Shown here in pieces: positions 57,025 to 64,000 of a DNA stretch of 64,000 nt (positions are counted from its first letter, which is position 1; every line of letters begins with the position of its first letter). Below the pieces are notes generated by a model. The model did no database searches, was not told the DNA's origin, and saw only the letters and a program-made list of their open reading frames with translations. Source of the DNA: Bacillota bacterium (lineage in GTDB: Bacteria; Bacillota; Clostridia; Christensenellales; Aristaeellaceae). Both the position numbers and the translations under genes were made by a program. The stretch covers positions 1-64,000 of the forward strand of contig JAEZHM010000112.1 of the NCBI GenBank assembly GCA_023416585.1, given 5' to 3'.

Positions 57025-57055
57025 ACTATATCATATCAGGTATATACCCTGTCAA
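57025..57055 (-). promoter_or_regulatory. Promoter with 19-base spacer and palindrome upstream of DUF362 gene
   Basis: Minus strand TTGACA, 19-base spacer, TATAGT, with the perfect palindrome GGTATATACC inside the spacer. Long spacers with a dyad are the hallmark of promoters controlled by MerR-family metal or stress regulators. A 14-base alternative (TATGAT) is also present but poor. Confidence 0.55.
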
Positions 57056-57126
57056 GAGATATTTCCATCCAATACATATTCTGCACAGTTTGCATGCTTT
57101 TTGCAAGGAAACCAGGGCTTTGAAAG

Positions 57127-58620
57127 CTATGCGGAGCATTTGGGCGTAAGGGTCTTTTTACGCTTTATCATAAGCAGCGCCTTGATAATGCCGGTTGATG
57201 CCAGCAGCACCGCACCAACAAGCGGGGGCAGCGATGTTTCCAGGCTGGTGGCAAGGAAGTAAGGCCAGGTGTTATCAAAATAGATGGGCAGCCCAATGAG
57301 TATCGACAGCGGAAGCAGGACATCAATCAGCGTAAAGAAAATAATGGTCAACCTCCTTCGATTTCCTCCCCCGTTCAAGCTCTTTAGGAACTGCGATGCC
57401 CAAACAAGCCTGATGAGGGGCAGCAGAAGTGCTGCCGCCAGGAAAAAAAGGCTGTTCAAAAGGCCGGGATGCGTTGTCCTTTGGGGAAATGGAACCTTGC
57501 CCGTGTTCAATATGGATGCGATCTGGTTGCCAATGCTCTGGGCCGTGATTTCCGGAACAGTGGAGGTGTTGCGGCAGTTTACAAGCACCACAATAGCACG
57601 CCTCTCCATGTTATTAATCAAAAGCACCGAGGTATAGCCACTGGAAGCCCCCGCATGACCGTGGTAGCCATTGCCTGGAACCTTGCCGCTTTCAATCCGC
57701 CAGTAGGCGTTATACCGCTTGTCCTCATAGGAGGGGGGCGGTAAGGGCAGGGAAAGCTCCGGCAGCTCATTATCCGGGATAATAGACCGGCCGTCTTTGT
57801 AGCCGTTGCTTAAAAACAGCACGGCGTAGGAGGTAAGGTCCCGGGCGCTTAAGTATTGGAAGCCTGCGGGTACCTGGGCAGTGGGCACAGACGTGCAATT
57901 TGGCAAGGCAATGCTGTAAGCAACGTAATGGCCCTGGGCCAGGGTGGCGTTCCCCGCCTCTGCGCGGGAGGGATAGCTGTTGTTCATTTGAAGCGGCTCA
58001 AAAACATGCTCGTGCAGGTAATCGGAATAGCTGATGCCTGATACCTTTTCCACTACCAGCCCCAGAATGATGAAATTGAGGTTGCAGTACTCCTCCGAAG
58101 TACCTGCAGGCCGGTCGGGCATTACGTTGCGCATATTCCATACGGCCTGCTCAATGGTATACTTGCTGTTATAGCTCCAGGCCATGCCCCCGGCGGCGGT
58201 CGAAAGCCCGCTGCGGTGATAGATCAGGTCGACGATTCTGATTTGCGACGCCGCCTCTTTATCGGCCAGGGTAAACCAGGGGATATAGGTTTGCACCGGC
58301 GCTCCGTAATCTATTTTTCCCTGGTTGGCAAGCTGGCGAATGCAAAGAGCTGTAAGAGATTTGCCTACAGAACCCACCTCAAAGGGTGTGTCGGGCGTTA
58401 CCGGCGCACCGCTGCCGTCTAAAGTACCGTAGTTGAGATAGGTGATCCCGTCATCTTCCACGATGCCAAGGGCCAGGCCGGGAATCTGTCCCAGCTCCAT
58501 TTGCGAGAGTACGAATTCGTCGATGGCCTTTTGGCGGGCTTGTGCCGCAGGGCCTGCAGAAGCCATGACTGTGGAGGCCATAAGTACGGTCAACAGGAGC
58601 AGGGAAATCAGCTTTTTCAT
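57127..58620 (-). CDS. Serine hydrolase, beta-lactamase/CubicO family with membrane tail
   Basis: 497-residue exported protein: signal peptide 1-22, then a class C beta-lactamase-like fold with Ser84-Val-Gly-Lys87 (SVGK), the Tyr178-Cys-Asn180 motif (EEYCN) and a His-Ala-Gly motif in YHGHAGASSG. The last 120 residues contain three to four membrane helices (FLAAALLLPLIRLVW, FFTLIDVLLPLSILIG), as in PBP4*/FmtA-like proteins of Firmicutes. Likely a D-amino acid ester hydrolase or wall-remodelling enzyme. The ribosome site is AAAGGGG. Substrate unknown. Confidence 0.88.
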   Translation of the reverse strand: MKKLISLLLLTVLMASTVMASAGPAAQARQKAIDEFVLSQMELGQIPGLALGIVEDDGITYLNYGTLDGSGAPVTPDTPFEVGSVGKSLTALCIRQLANQGKIDYGAPVQTYIPWFTLADKEAASQIRIVDLIYHRSGLSTAAGGMAWSYNSKYTIEQAVWNMRNVMPDRPAGTSEEYCNLNFIILGLVVEKVSGISYSDYLHEHVFEPLQMNNSYPSRAEAGNATLAQGHYVAYSIALPNCTSVPTAQVPAGFQYLSARDLTSYAVLFLSNGYKDGRSIIPDNELPELSLPLPPPSYEDKRYNAYWRIESGKVPGNGYHGHAGASSGYTSVLLINNMERRAIVVLVNCRNTSTVPEITAQSIGNQIASILNTGKVPFPQRTTHPGLLNSLFFLAAALLLPLIRLVWASQFLKSLNGGGNRRRLTIIFFTLIDVLLPLSILIGLPIYFDNTWPYFLATSLETSLPPLVGAVLLASTGIIKALLMIKRKKTLTPKCSA

Positions 58621-58840
58621 AACGGCCCCTTTATGATTTAACAGATAAATAGAAACTTATGGATATTCGCCGGGAGAATAAAGAATTCCTGCGCAAAATT
58701 CATGCAGGGAGGTCCGCGTGTATGGACTTTTCCTGTAAAGACGCTGCTCTCACCACCTTGGGCTGCGATAACATGACAAGGCGCTTATGATGGAGGGCGA
58801 TGCATAAGCAAAGACATTACTGCTTCTCAGAACCTTAAAA

Positions 58841-58870
58841 CACCACAGCTTATGCGTGGACATATACTTA
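58841..58870 (+). promoter_or_regulatory. SigK-like sporulation promoter
   Basis: CACC, 16-base spacer, CATATACTTA, close to the sigma-K consensus (AC, 16-17 bases, CATAnnnTA), with one difference. It lies 36 bases before the Cys-rich protein gene. Apart from this, 58621-58905 shows no gene. Confidence 0.45.
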
Positions 58871-58905
58871 AAACGGGCCCTATTTTGCTTAAGGAGGAAA
58901 CCGTA

Positions 58906-59196
58906 ATGGATGAGTATTTTTATAGCTATTCCAATCCCTGGGTCCAAAGTCAATGGCCACGTCATAATCAATGTAAGGATCGGGACATGAAATGCTGTGA
59001 ACGCTGTGAAGAGCGCTGTGAATGCTGTGAAGAGCGTTGTGAATGCCGTGAAGAACGTTGTGAATGCCGTGAAGAGCGCTGTGAATGCCGTCAAGAGCGT
59101 TGTGAACGCTGTGAGCGCTGTGAGCGCGAGTGCGACCGCCGCTGGGAGTGGCCTTGGTGGTGTTGCTGCCCGTCTCCCTGGGGTTGGTGGTGGTAG
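58906..59196 (+). CDS. Cys/Trp-rich heptad-repeat protein, possible spore coat component
   Basis: 96-residue protein with 20 cysteines and 10 tryptophans. Residues about 30-75 are near-perfect seven-residue repeats RCECREE (21-base DNA repeats), alternating basic and acidic residues with Cys at regular spacing. The N-terminus is Tyr-rich (MDEYFYSYSNPW) and the end is RRWEWPWWCCCPSPWGWWW. A strong AAGGAGG site and a terminator show it is a real gene. No family known to me. The composition (Tyr, Cys, Trp) and the SigK-like promoter suggest a disulfide- or metal-crosslinked structural protein such as a spore coat or crust component; a metal-binding role is the alternative. Confidence 0.75.
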   Translation: MDEYFYSYSNPWVQSQWPRHNQCKDRDMKCCERCEERCECCEERCECREERCECREERCECRQERCERCERCERECDRRWEWPWWCCCPSPWGWWW

Positions 59197-59269
59197 GAGC
59201 CCTGCTGCTGCGTGTAAGAACTATTGGATATATGGTGAGAACATTTGAATAGTACAAAAGTTTTCAAGG

Positions 59270-59306
59270 GGCGGTTGGCCTTTATCTTAAGGCTAACCGC
59301 CTTTTT
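59270..59306 (+). terminator. Rho-independent terminator of Cys/Trp-rich gene
   Basis: Thirteen-base stem GGCGGTTGGCCTT with AAGGCTAACCGCC (one G-U), 6-base loop, five T residues. Confidence 0.92.
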
Positions 59307-59404
59307 GTGTATGATGCGGCTTTCGTTTAAAGGCAAGAACCAAGTATTGCACTTGAAAGCGATAATATCCATCCAAGGTACAACAATTCCTATCCATCAA
59401 GAAA

Positions 59405-59435
59405 TTGGCAGGCATAATGCTGCAAATCCTGCCAA
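59405..59435. promoter_or_regulatory. Perfect inverted repeat upstream of L,D-transpeptidase gene
   Basis: TTGGCAGG and CCTGCCAA, 15 bases apart, about 120 bases before the start of the gene at 59557. Possible operator. The rest of 59307-59556 shows no gene. Confidence 0.4.
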
Positions 59436-59556
59436 CCATTGGGCATAACAAAGGTGGTAACAATTCCAAACAGTATCAGGGGAACCAGCGGCAGCCATAA
59501 TGCGTCTCTATTGTACATAGGAAAATATCTTATGATCTTTGTAGCTGAGGTGCTCC

Positions 59557-61266
59557 ATGAAAAGATTCACAGTCTGGATGCTGATCGGTGTTCTGCTATT
59601 TGGCATGGTCTATGCTCTGGCCGAAGGAGGCACGGTGGCTGCTCAGGCACCAGCCGGGCCGCAAGCGCTTTTGATGGGTGACAGTGGGGAAGAAGTCACC
59701 CGTTTGCAAAAGCGGCTGACGGAACTGTATTATTTTGGCGGTGACGCCAACGGTTTCTTTAAAGAAAGCACGCGTGATGCTGTGCGGGATTTTCAGAGCG
59801 ATTTTGGATTGGAAAAAAACGGAATTGCCGATCCTAAAACCCAGTCCGCGCTGTATACCGCAAAGTTCCATCCCTTTGAAAAAGGTGATTCCGGCGAGGG
59901 TGTAAAGGCCCTTCAAAATAGGCTTACGGAACTTGGCTATTATGAAGGGAAAATCAGCGGCAACTATCTGGATGGATCTTACTACGCCATATCGGACTTC
60001 CAAAAGAAGAATGGTCTGGACGTTACAGGCAAGGCGGATGTAAAAACCCAGGAACTTCTGTTTGATGCCGGCCGGGCTCTTTCCAAAAAAGCGACAGCGC
60101 CCATCCAAACGCCGTCTCCCTCTGTATCCGCAACCCAGGCGCCGACGCCCACTCCACCGCCTGCCAGTGTGGTAACTCCGGGAGCCGGGGATACAACACC
60201 TCCCCCAGCTACTGAGTTCGTTGCGTTCACCAAAAAAATGCAAAAGGGTTCCAAGGGCGAAAACGTAAAGCTGTTACAAGCCAAACTTTTTGAGCTTGGG
60301 TATTACATGGATGAGATTACCGGTATCTACACGAGCGAGACTAAGGAGGCCGTTATCGCCTTCCAGCAGACCAACGGCCTTCCTGCTGACGGCATAACCG
60401 GTGAGAAGACATGGAATATGGTTTTCAACAATCAGGAAACGCTGGAGGCCGGCGCCACACCAAGGCCCACTCCGGTGCCTACGCCTGTTCCGTACGCCAT
60501 TACCATAGACGTGACAAACCAGGTTGTTACGGCTTTTGGACTGGATGAAAATAATCAATATACAAAAATCGTAAGGCAGATGATATGCTCCACCGGCACC
60601 TATGCAACACCGAGCGATGTAGGAAGCTGGAAGCTGGGCACCGGCCGTTCCCGCTTTCCGCTATTCCCCAAGTTCAATGTCTATGTACAATACTGGACAC
60701 CCATTGCAAACGGCATGGGGTTCCATTCCGTGATTTACAATACGAAAAACACTATGGACCTGGCGGTGGGCTCCTACAGTCAACTGGGCAGGCGGGCGTC
60801 CCACGGCTGCATCCGCTTATTGGTTGACGACGCCAAGTGGATCTATGAAAACGCGGGCAAGGGCACCGTGGTGACCGTTACGAATAAACTGCCCTCCGAC
60901 CCTGAGCTTACACAAGCCGTAAAGCCCGCACCGCTCAATTGGAAGAACATGCTTCCCAAATCCACCCCGGCACCTACCGCGCCTCCCGCGTATGACGGGA
61001 AGCAGCAGCCACCCCAGCCTTTCCGAACCCTGAGCAAGGGTGACAAGGGAGCGGATGTGTACTGGCTGCAAATGAAGCTGAAGGAAATGGGCTATTATTT
61101 GGGCACCGTCACCGGCGGCTATTATGGCGGCACACAAAAGGCCGTGAAAGCTTATCAAAAGGATTACGGTCTCACGGCGGACGGCGTTGCGGGCATCAAG
61201 ACGCAGAACACGCTGTATGCGGATGTGCTGCCTACAAAAACCCCGGAAGCCACACCTGTACCATAA
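59557..61266 (+). CDS. L,D-transpeptidase with four peptidoglycan-binding repeats
   Basis: 569-residue secreted wall enzyme: signal peptide 1-22 (MKRFTVWMLIGVLLFGMVYA), two PG_binding_1 repeats (about 38-100 and 105-170), a Pro/Thr linker, a third repeat (about 225-295), a second linker, the YkuD domain (about 305-450) with catalytic Cys418 in SHGCIRL and its His, then a final PG repeat (about 490-560). Each repeat has the G-D-LQ-L--LGYY pattern. It makes 3-3 crosslinks or attaches proteins to peptidoglycan. Four binding repeats is many for the family and suggests tight wall binding, perhaps of cortex or spore wall. GAGGTG ribosome site. Confidence 0.94.
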   Translation: MKRFTVWMLIGVLLFGMVYALAEGGTVAAQAPAGPQALLMGDSGEEVTRLQKRLTELYYFGGDANGFFKESTRDAVRDFQSDFGLEKNGIADPKTQSALYTAKFHPFEKGDSGEGVKALQNRLTELGYYEGKISGNYLDGSYYAISDFQKKNGLDVTGKADVKTQELLFDAGRALSKKATAPIQTPSPSVSATQAPTPTPPPASVVTPGAGDTTPPPATEFVAFTKKMQKGSKGENVKLLQAKLFELGYYMDEITGIYTSETKEAVIAFQQTNGLPADGITGEKTWNMVFNNQETLEAGATPRPTPVPTPVPYAITIDVTNQVVTAFGLDENNQYTKIVRQMICSTGTYATPSDVGSWKLGTGRSRFPLFPKFNVYVQYWTPIANGMGFHSVIYNTKNTMDLAVGSYSQLGRRASHGCIRLLVDDAKWIYENAGKGTVVTVTNKLPSDPELTQAVKPAPLNWKNMLPKSTPAPTAPPAYDGKQQPPQPFRTLSKGDKGADVYWLQMKLKEMGYYLGTVTGGYYGGTQKAVKAYQKDYGLTADGVAGIKTQNTLYADVLPTKTPEATPVP

Positions 61267-61355
61267 CCGCTTCAAAACAGAATCAAAGTACCCAAACCCT
61301 TGAGAGAAAAGGAAAATTCGAATTGCACTTGGGAAAACAAAACCTTATATGATCT

Positions 61356-61398
61356 AAAGCACCTCCAGTCTGGGATTAGGCAGGAGGTGCTTTATTTT
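61356..61398 (+). terminator. Rho-independent terminator
   Basis: AAAGCACCTCC and GGAGGTGCTTT, 11-base stem with a 16-base loop, then ATTTTG. Confidence 0.75.
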
Positions 61399-61417
61399 GC
61401 ATGATACCGTATGAATC

Positions 61418-61447
61418 TGGACCATATAGTCCTGTAAGCGCTATAAT
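61418..61447 (+). promoter_or_regulatory. Possible promoter for GH3 gene
   Basis: TGGACC, 18-base spacer, TATAAT, 34 bases before the start. The -35 is weak. Confidence 0.5.
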
Positions 61448-61481
61448 GGTCGCAGCAAATTTTGTACGGAGGAACGGCCAT

Positions 61482-63593
61482 ATGGACAACCGCTGGAAGG
61501 ACACATCCCTCTCCTTTGAGGAACGCGCTCAGATCCTTGTTACTCAGATGACGCTGGAGGAAAAGGTCAGCCAAATGACTTACTTCTCGTCCGCGCTTTC
61601 CCGCTTTTCCATCCCCGAATACAACTGGTGGAACGAATGCCTTCACGGCGTGGCCAGGGCAGGCGTAGCCACCATGTTCCCTCAGCCCATCGGCATGGCG
61701 GCCAGCTTTGATACAAAGCAGCTTTTAAAGATCGCCTCCATCATAGGCGACGAGGCCAGGGTAAAGCATCATGCTGCGGCGGAAAAGGAAGACAGGGGCA
61801 TCTATAAGGGTTTGACCATGTGGACGCCCAACATCAATCTGTTCCGCGATCCCCGCTGGGGCCGTGGCCATGAGACATATGGCGAGGATCCCTTTCTCAC
61901 CGCGCGCATGGGTGTGAGCTTCATCAAAGGCTTACAGGGCGACGACCCCAAATATTTAAAGTGTGTCGCTACCGCCAAGCACTTTGCCGTACATAGCGGC
62001 CCGGAAGCCGACCGCCATGAGTTCGACGCCAAGGCAAGCAAAAAGGATATGGCGGAAACGTACCTGCCCGCCTTCAAGGCGGCTGTTAAAGAAGCTCGCG
62101 CTTTCTCCGTCATGGGCGCGTACAACCGATTAAACGGTGAGGCAGCCTGCGCTTCTCCCACGCTTCTCCAAAGAACGCTGCGGGAAAAATGGGGGTTTGA
62201 AGGTTATGTGGTCAGTGACTGCGGCGCCATCGAGGATATTTTTAGGCATCACAAGATGGTGGAAAACGAGGCGCAGGCTGCCGCCCTGGCGGTGAACAAC
62301 GGCTGCGACCTGTGCTGCGGCTGGGTATTCCCGCATTTGCTGGAGGCGGTGAAACAGGGCATGATTACCGAAGAGATCATCACCAAATCCGCTTACCGGC
62401 TGCTTCTGGCCAGGTTCAAACTGGGTATGTTTGACCCCATGAAGGATCAGGCGTACGCCAAATTGCCCTATGAGCTGAACGACTGTGAAAAGCACCACAA
62501 AAAGAGCCTTGAAATGGCACGGGATACGCTGGTGTTGTTAAAGAACGATGGCATTCTGCCACTGAAAAGGAAAAGCCTGAAAACAGTCGCGGTGATCGGC
62601 CCCAATGCCGACAGCCGGGATGCCTTAAAGGGCAATTATACCGGCACGCCATCCGAAACACACACGGTACTGGAAGGCATCAAAGCGGTCCTTCCCAAGG
62701 CGCGCGTGATCTTTGCCGAAGGCTGCGCCTTAACGGGCGGTTCAGGAGAGGAGCCGTGGGGAGAAACACCAGACTACCGAATTGGAGAAGCCCTCAAGGC
62801 GGCGGAAATGGCCGACGCGGTGATCGTTGTTACAGGACTCAACGGTGACAAGGAAGGTGAGGAGGGCCTGGGTTCCGGCGACCGCAGCACCATGCACCTG
62901 CCCGAGTCCCAGCGGAACCTATTGGATGCGCTGGCTGCCGTGAAAAAGCCCATGGTACTTGTGAATATGACGGGCTCGGCCACCATTTTTCCTCATGAGG
63001 AGCATTTTGGCGCCATATTGCAGGCCTGGTATCCTGGCCAGATGGGCGGCATCGCCATCACTGATGTGCTGTTTGGTGCGTACTGCCCCTGCGGCCGGCT
63101 GCCTGTGACCTTTTATGCCGCCATGGAGCAAGTTCCAGATTTTTCTGACTATAGCATGGAGGGCCGTACCTACCGCTACATGAAGGAAGCGCCGGCCTAT
63201 CCATTCGGGTACGGGCTTTCCTACACCCACTTTGATTACAGCGATCTTTTTGCAAAGGCAGGGAAAGACGGGATCAAGCTGAAAGTCACCGTAAAAAACG
63301 ATGGCCAGATGGACGGAAAGGAGATCGTACAGGCGTATGTCAGCCTTATAGATCCCGCATATTCTGCCCCCATCAGGCAGCTTGGCGCGTTTGAAAGCGT
63401 CTTTTTAAAGGCCGGGAAAGCAAAAACGGTGAAGCTGCACATCTTAAAGGAACAGCTCTCCGTCTATGATGAGGAAGGCAACGCGCATTTGCACAAGGGA
63501 ATGCTTCAGGTGCATGTTGGTGGCGGACAACCCGATGAACAAACCATAAGGCTTACGGGAAACAAGCCGCTTCAGGCGGATATCTGCCTGTAA
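61482..63593 (+). CDS. GH3 glycosidase (beta-xylosidase/beta-glucosidase)
   Basis: 703-residue intracellular GH3 enzyme that removes terminal xylose, arabinose or glucose from oligosaccharides. It has the GH3 N-terminal barrel with KHF (166-168), WTPNINLFRDPRWGRGHETY, YGEDPFLTARMG and the nucleophile Asp246 in GYVVSDCGAI, the C-terminal alpha/beta sandwich (VIGPNADSRDALKGNY) with an acid/base Glu likely in the GDKEGEEGLGSGDRS loop, and an Fn3-like domain at the end (NDGQMDGKEIVQAYVSL). The NECLHGVARAG motif and overall pattern favour the xylosidase/arabinosidase subgroup. No signal peptide. The ATG at 61482 follows ACGGAGGA. Confidence 0.93.
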   Translation: MDNRWKDTSLSFEERAQILVTQMTLEEKVSQMTYFSSALSRFSIPEYNWWNECLHGVARAGVATMFPQPIGMAASFDTKQLLKIASIIGDEARVKHHAAAEKEDRGIYKGLTMWTPNINLFRDPRWGRGHETYGEDPFLTARMGVSFIKGLQGDDPKYLKCVATAKHFAVHSGPEADRHEFDAKASKKDMAETYLPAFKAAVKEARAFSVMGAYNRLNGEAACASPTLLQRTLREKWGFEGYVVSDCGAIEDIFRHHKMVENEAQAAALAVNNGCDLCCGWVFPHLLEAVKQGMITEEIITKSAYRLLLARFKLGMFDPMKDQAYAKLPYELNDCEKHHKKSLEMARDTLVLLKNDGILPLKRKSLKTVAVIGPNADSRDALKGNYTGTPSETHTVLEGIKAVLPKARVIFAEGCALTGGSGEEPWGETPDYRIGEALKAAEMADAVIVVTGLNGDKEGEEGLGSGDRSTMHLPESQRNLLDALAAVKKPMVLVNMTGSATIFPHEEHFGAILQAWYPGQMGGIAITDVLFGAYCPCGRLPVTFYAAMEQVPDFSDYSMEGRTYRYMKEAPAYPFGYGLSYTHFDYSDLFAKAGKDGIKLKVTVKNDGQMDGKEIVQAYVSLIDPAYSAPIRQLGAFESVFLKAGKAKTVKLHILKEQLSVYDEEGNAHLHKGMLQVHVGGGQPDEQTIRLTGNKPLQADICL

Positions 63594-63746
63594 ACTTGTG
63601 ATTTTAAAAACACTGAAGAAAAATCACATGATTCTACAAACAATCCGCCATCGTTTGCACCAATTGTAAAAAAAACGGGCTCGTTATTGCGGCAAGCCCG
63701 AAAGTGCGGTATGCTGTTTGGGCACTTTGTAAGGAGGAATATACAC

Positions 63747-63977
63747 ATGGAAGAAAACAAAAGGGCTACGATTGAGGAAATGATGGAAGGTAAACAAAAG
63801 ACACAGCGTGACCGCGGAGGCTGGGTCGGTTTTGTGGAAAGCGATGCCGTGACTTTTATGACCCAATACGACCTGGAGAAGATGACAATCGACGACGGCC
63901 AAGGCAACAAGGCCAAGCTGACCCGCCGCAAGGACAATAGCATTTACGTGGAATGCACATCTTCCAACGTTTTATAA
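63747..63977 (+). CDS. Small hypothetical protein
   Basis: 76-residue protein with a clean TAAGGAGG site and ATG at 63747. It begins with a charged helix (MEENKRATIEEMMEGKQKTQ), then a compact beta-rich part (VGFVESDAVTFMTQYDLEKM, KAKLTRRKDNSIYVE). Not recognised. It lies near the window end with only non-coding sequence before it, where a 6-base CGGGCT/AGCCCG hairpin stands at about 63676-63700. Confidence 0.65.
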   Translation: MEENKRATIEEMMEGKQKTQRDRGGWVGFVESDAVTFMTQYDLEKMTIDDGQGNKAKLTRRKDNSIYVECTSSNVL

Positions 63978-64000
63978 GACTCAACTTGGGTGATTCAAGG

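Noticed and set aside
58984..59130. Regular 21-base repeats that could suggest a CRISPR array
   Set aside because: The units are contiguous, keep one frame, and encode the RCECREE heptads; there are no spacers.

Overview
The window reads as chromosome of an anaerobic, endospore-forming Firmicute, most likely a gut-type member of the Clostridia. The signs are a spoIID/spoIIQ sporulation pair, an A-type flavodiiron protein and several iron-sulfur flavoenzymes, a Cheo-box type LexA site before uvrB, a TPP riboswitch before thiT, strong AGGAGG ribosome sites, and plant or mucus glycan enzymes of families GH2 and GH3. No rRNA, tRNA, CRISPR array, prophage or transposase gene was seen. Most genes are moderately GC-rich. 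One 4.8 kb gene at 26350-31131 is strikingly AT-rich and looks acquired.

Layout. 1-5167 is the end of a bacterial microcompartment (BMC) locus: two hexamer shell proteins, a fucose mutarotase, split dihydroxyacetone kinase (DhaK, DhaL), a LacI regulator and four tandem pentamer (vertex) proteins. 5212-11309 holds a MITE-like repeat, a sugar nucleotidyltransferase, two secreted BspA-like leucine-rich repeat proteins and glmS. 11314-13229 is spoIIQ and spoIID, divergent from a DUF2927 protein. 14057-18614 has a beta-propeller protein, beta-mannosidase and an Fe-S aldo/keto reductase. 18615-24401 is a looser stretch with interspersed repeats, a DEAD-box helicase behind an attenuator-like leader, a decayed amino-acid ABC ATPase, an MFS exporter, a secreted C39-like protease, a DUF6440 protein, and a promoter, leader peptide and terminator unit in front of an ABC exporter.

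The most notable gene is 26350-31131. It encodes one 1593-residue protein that joins a calcineurin-like metallophosphoesterase, a STAND-type P-loop ATPase and a long Sel1/TPR-like repeat array. The order (effector, NTPase switch, repeat sensor) is that of bacterial immune receptors, and it stands alone as an AT-rich insertion. I rate it the best candidate for an undescribed system, probably a single-gene anti-phage or conflict module; this is inference from architecture.

31350-40498 carries housekeeping genes: uvrB under a LexA box, murA with a coupled small upstream ORF, riboswitch-controlled thiT, a YfbR-like nucleotidase with a TIM-barrel protein, a third leucine-rich repeat protein, and pgi. 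40703-48523 holds an alpha/alpha-barrel protein, a YesN/YesM two-component pair fused by ATGA overlaps to a sugar-binding protein (a sensing unit without a transporter), and a GNAT, FAD oxidoreductase and QueG-like set. 48592-58620 has flavodiiron protein, an Fe-S flavoprotein, an MFS exporter, a CapA-like protein, DegV, a flavodoxin-like protein, a DUF318 permease coupled to a secreted DUF362 protein behind an unusual 19-bp-spacer promoter, and a serine hydrolase. 58621-64000 has a Cys/Trp-rich repeat protein with a SigK-like promoter, a four-repeat L,D-transpeptidase, a GH3 glycosidase and a small unknown protein.
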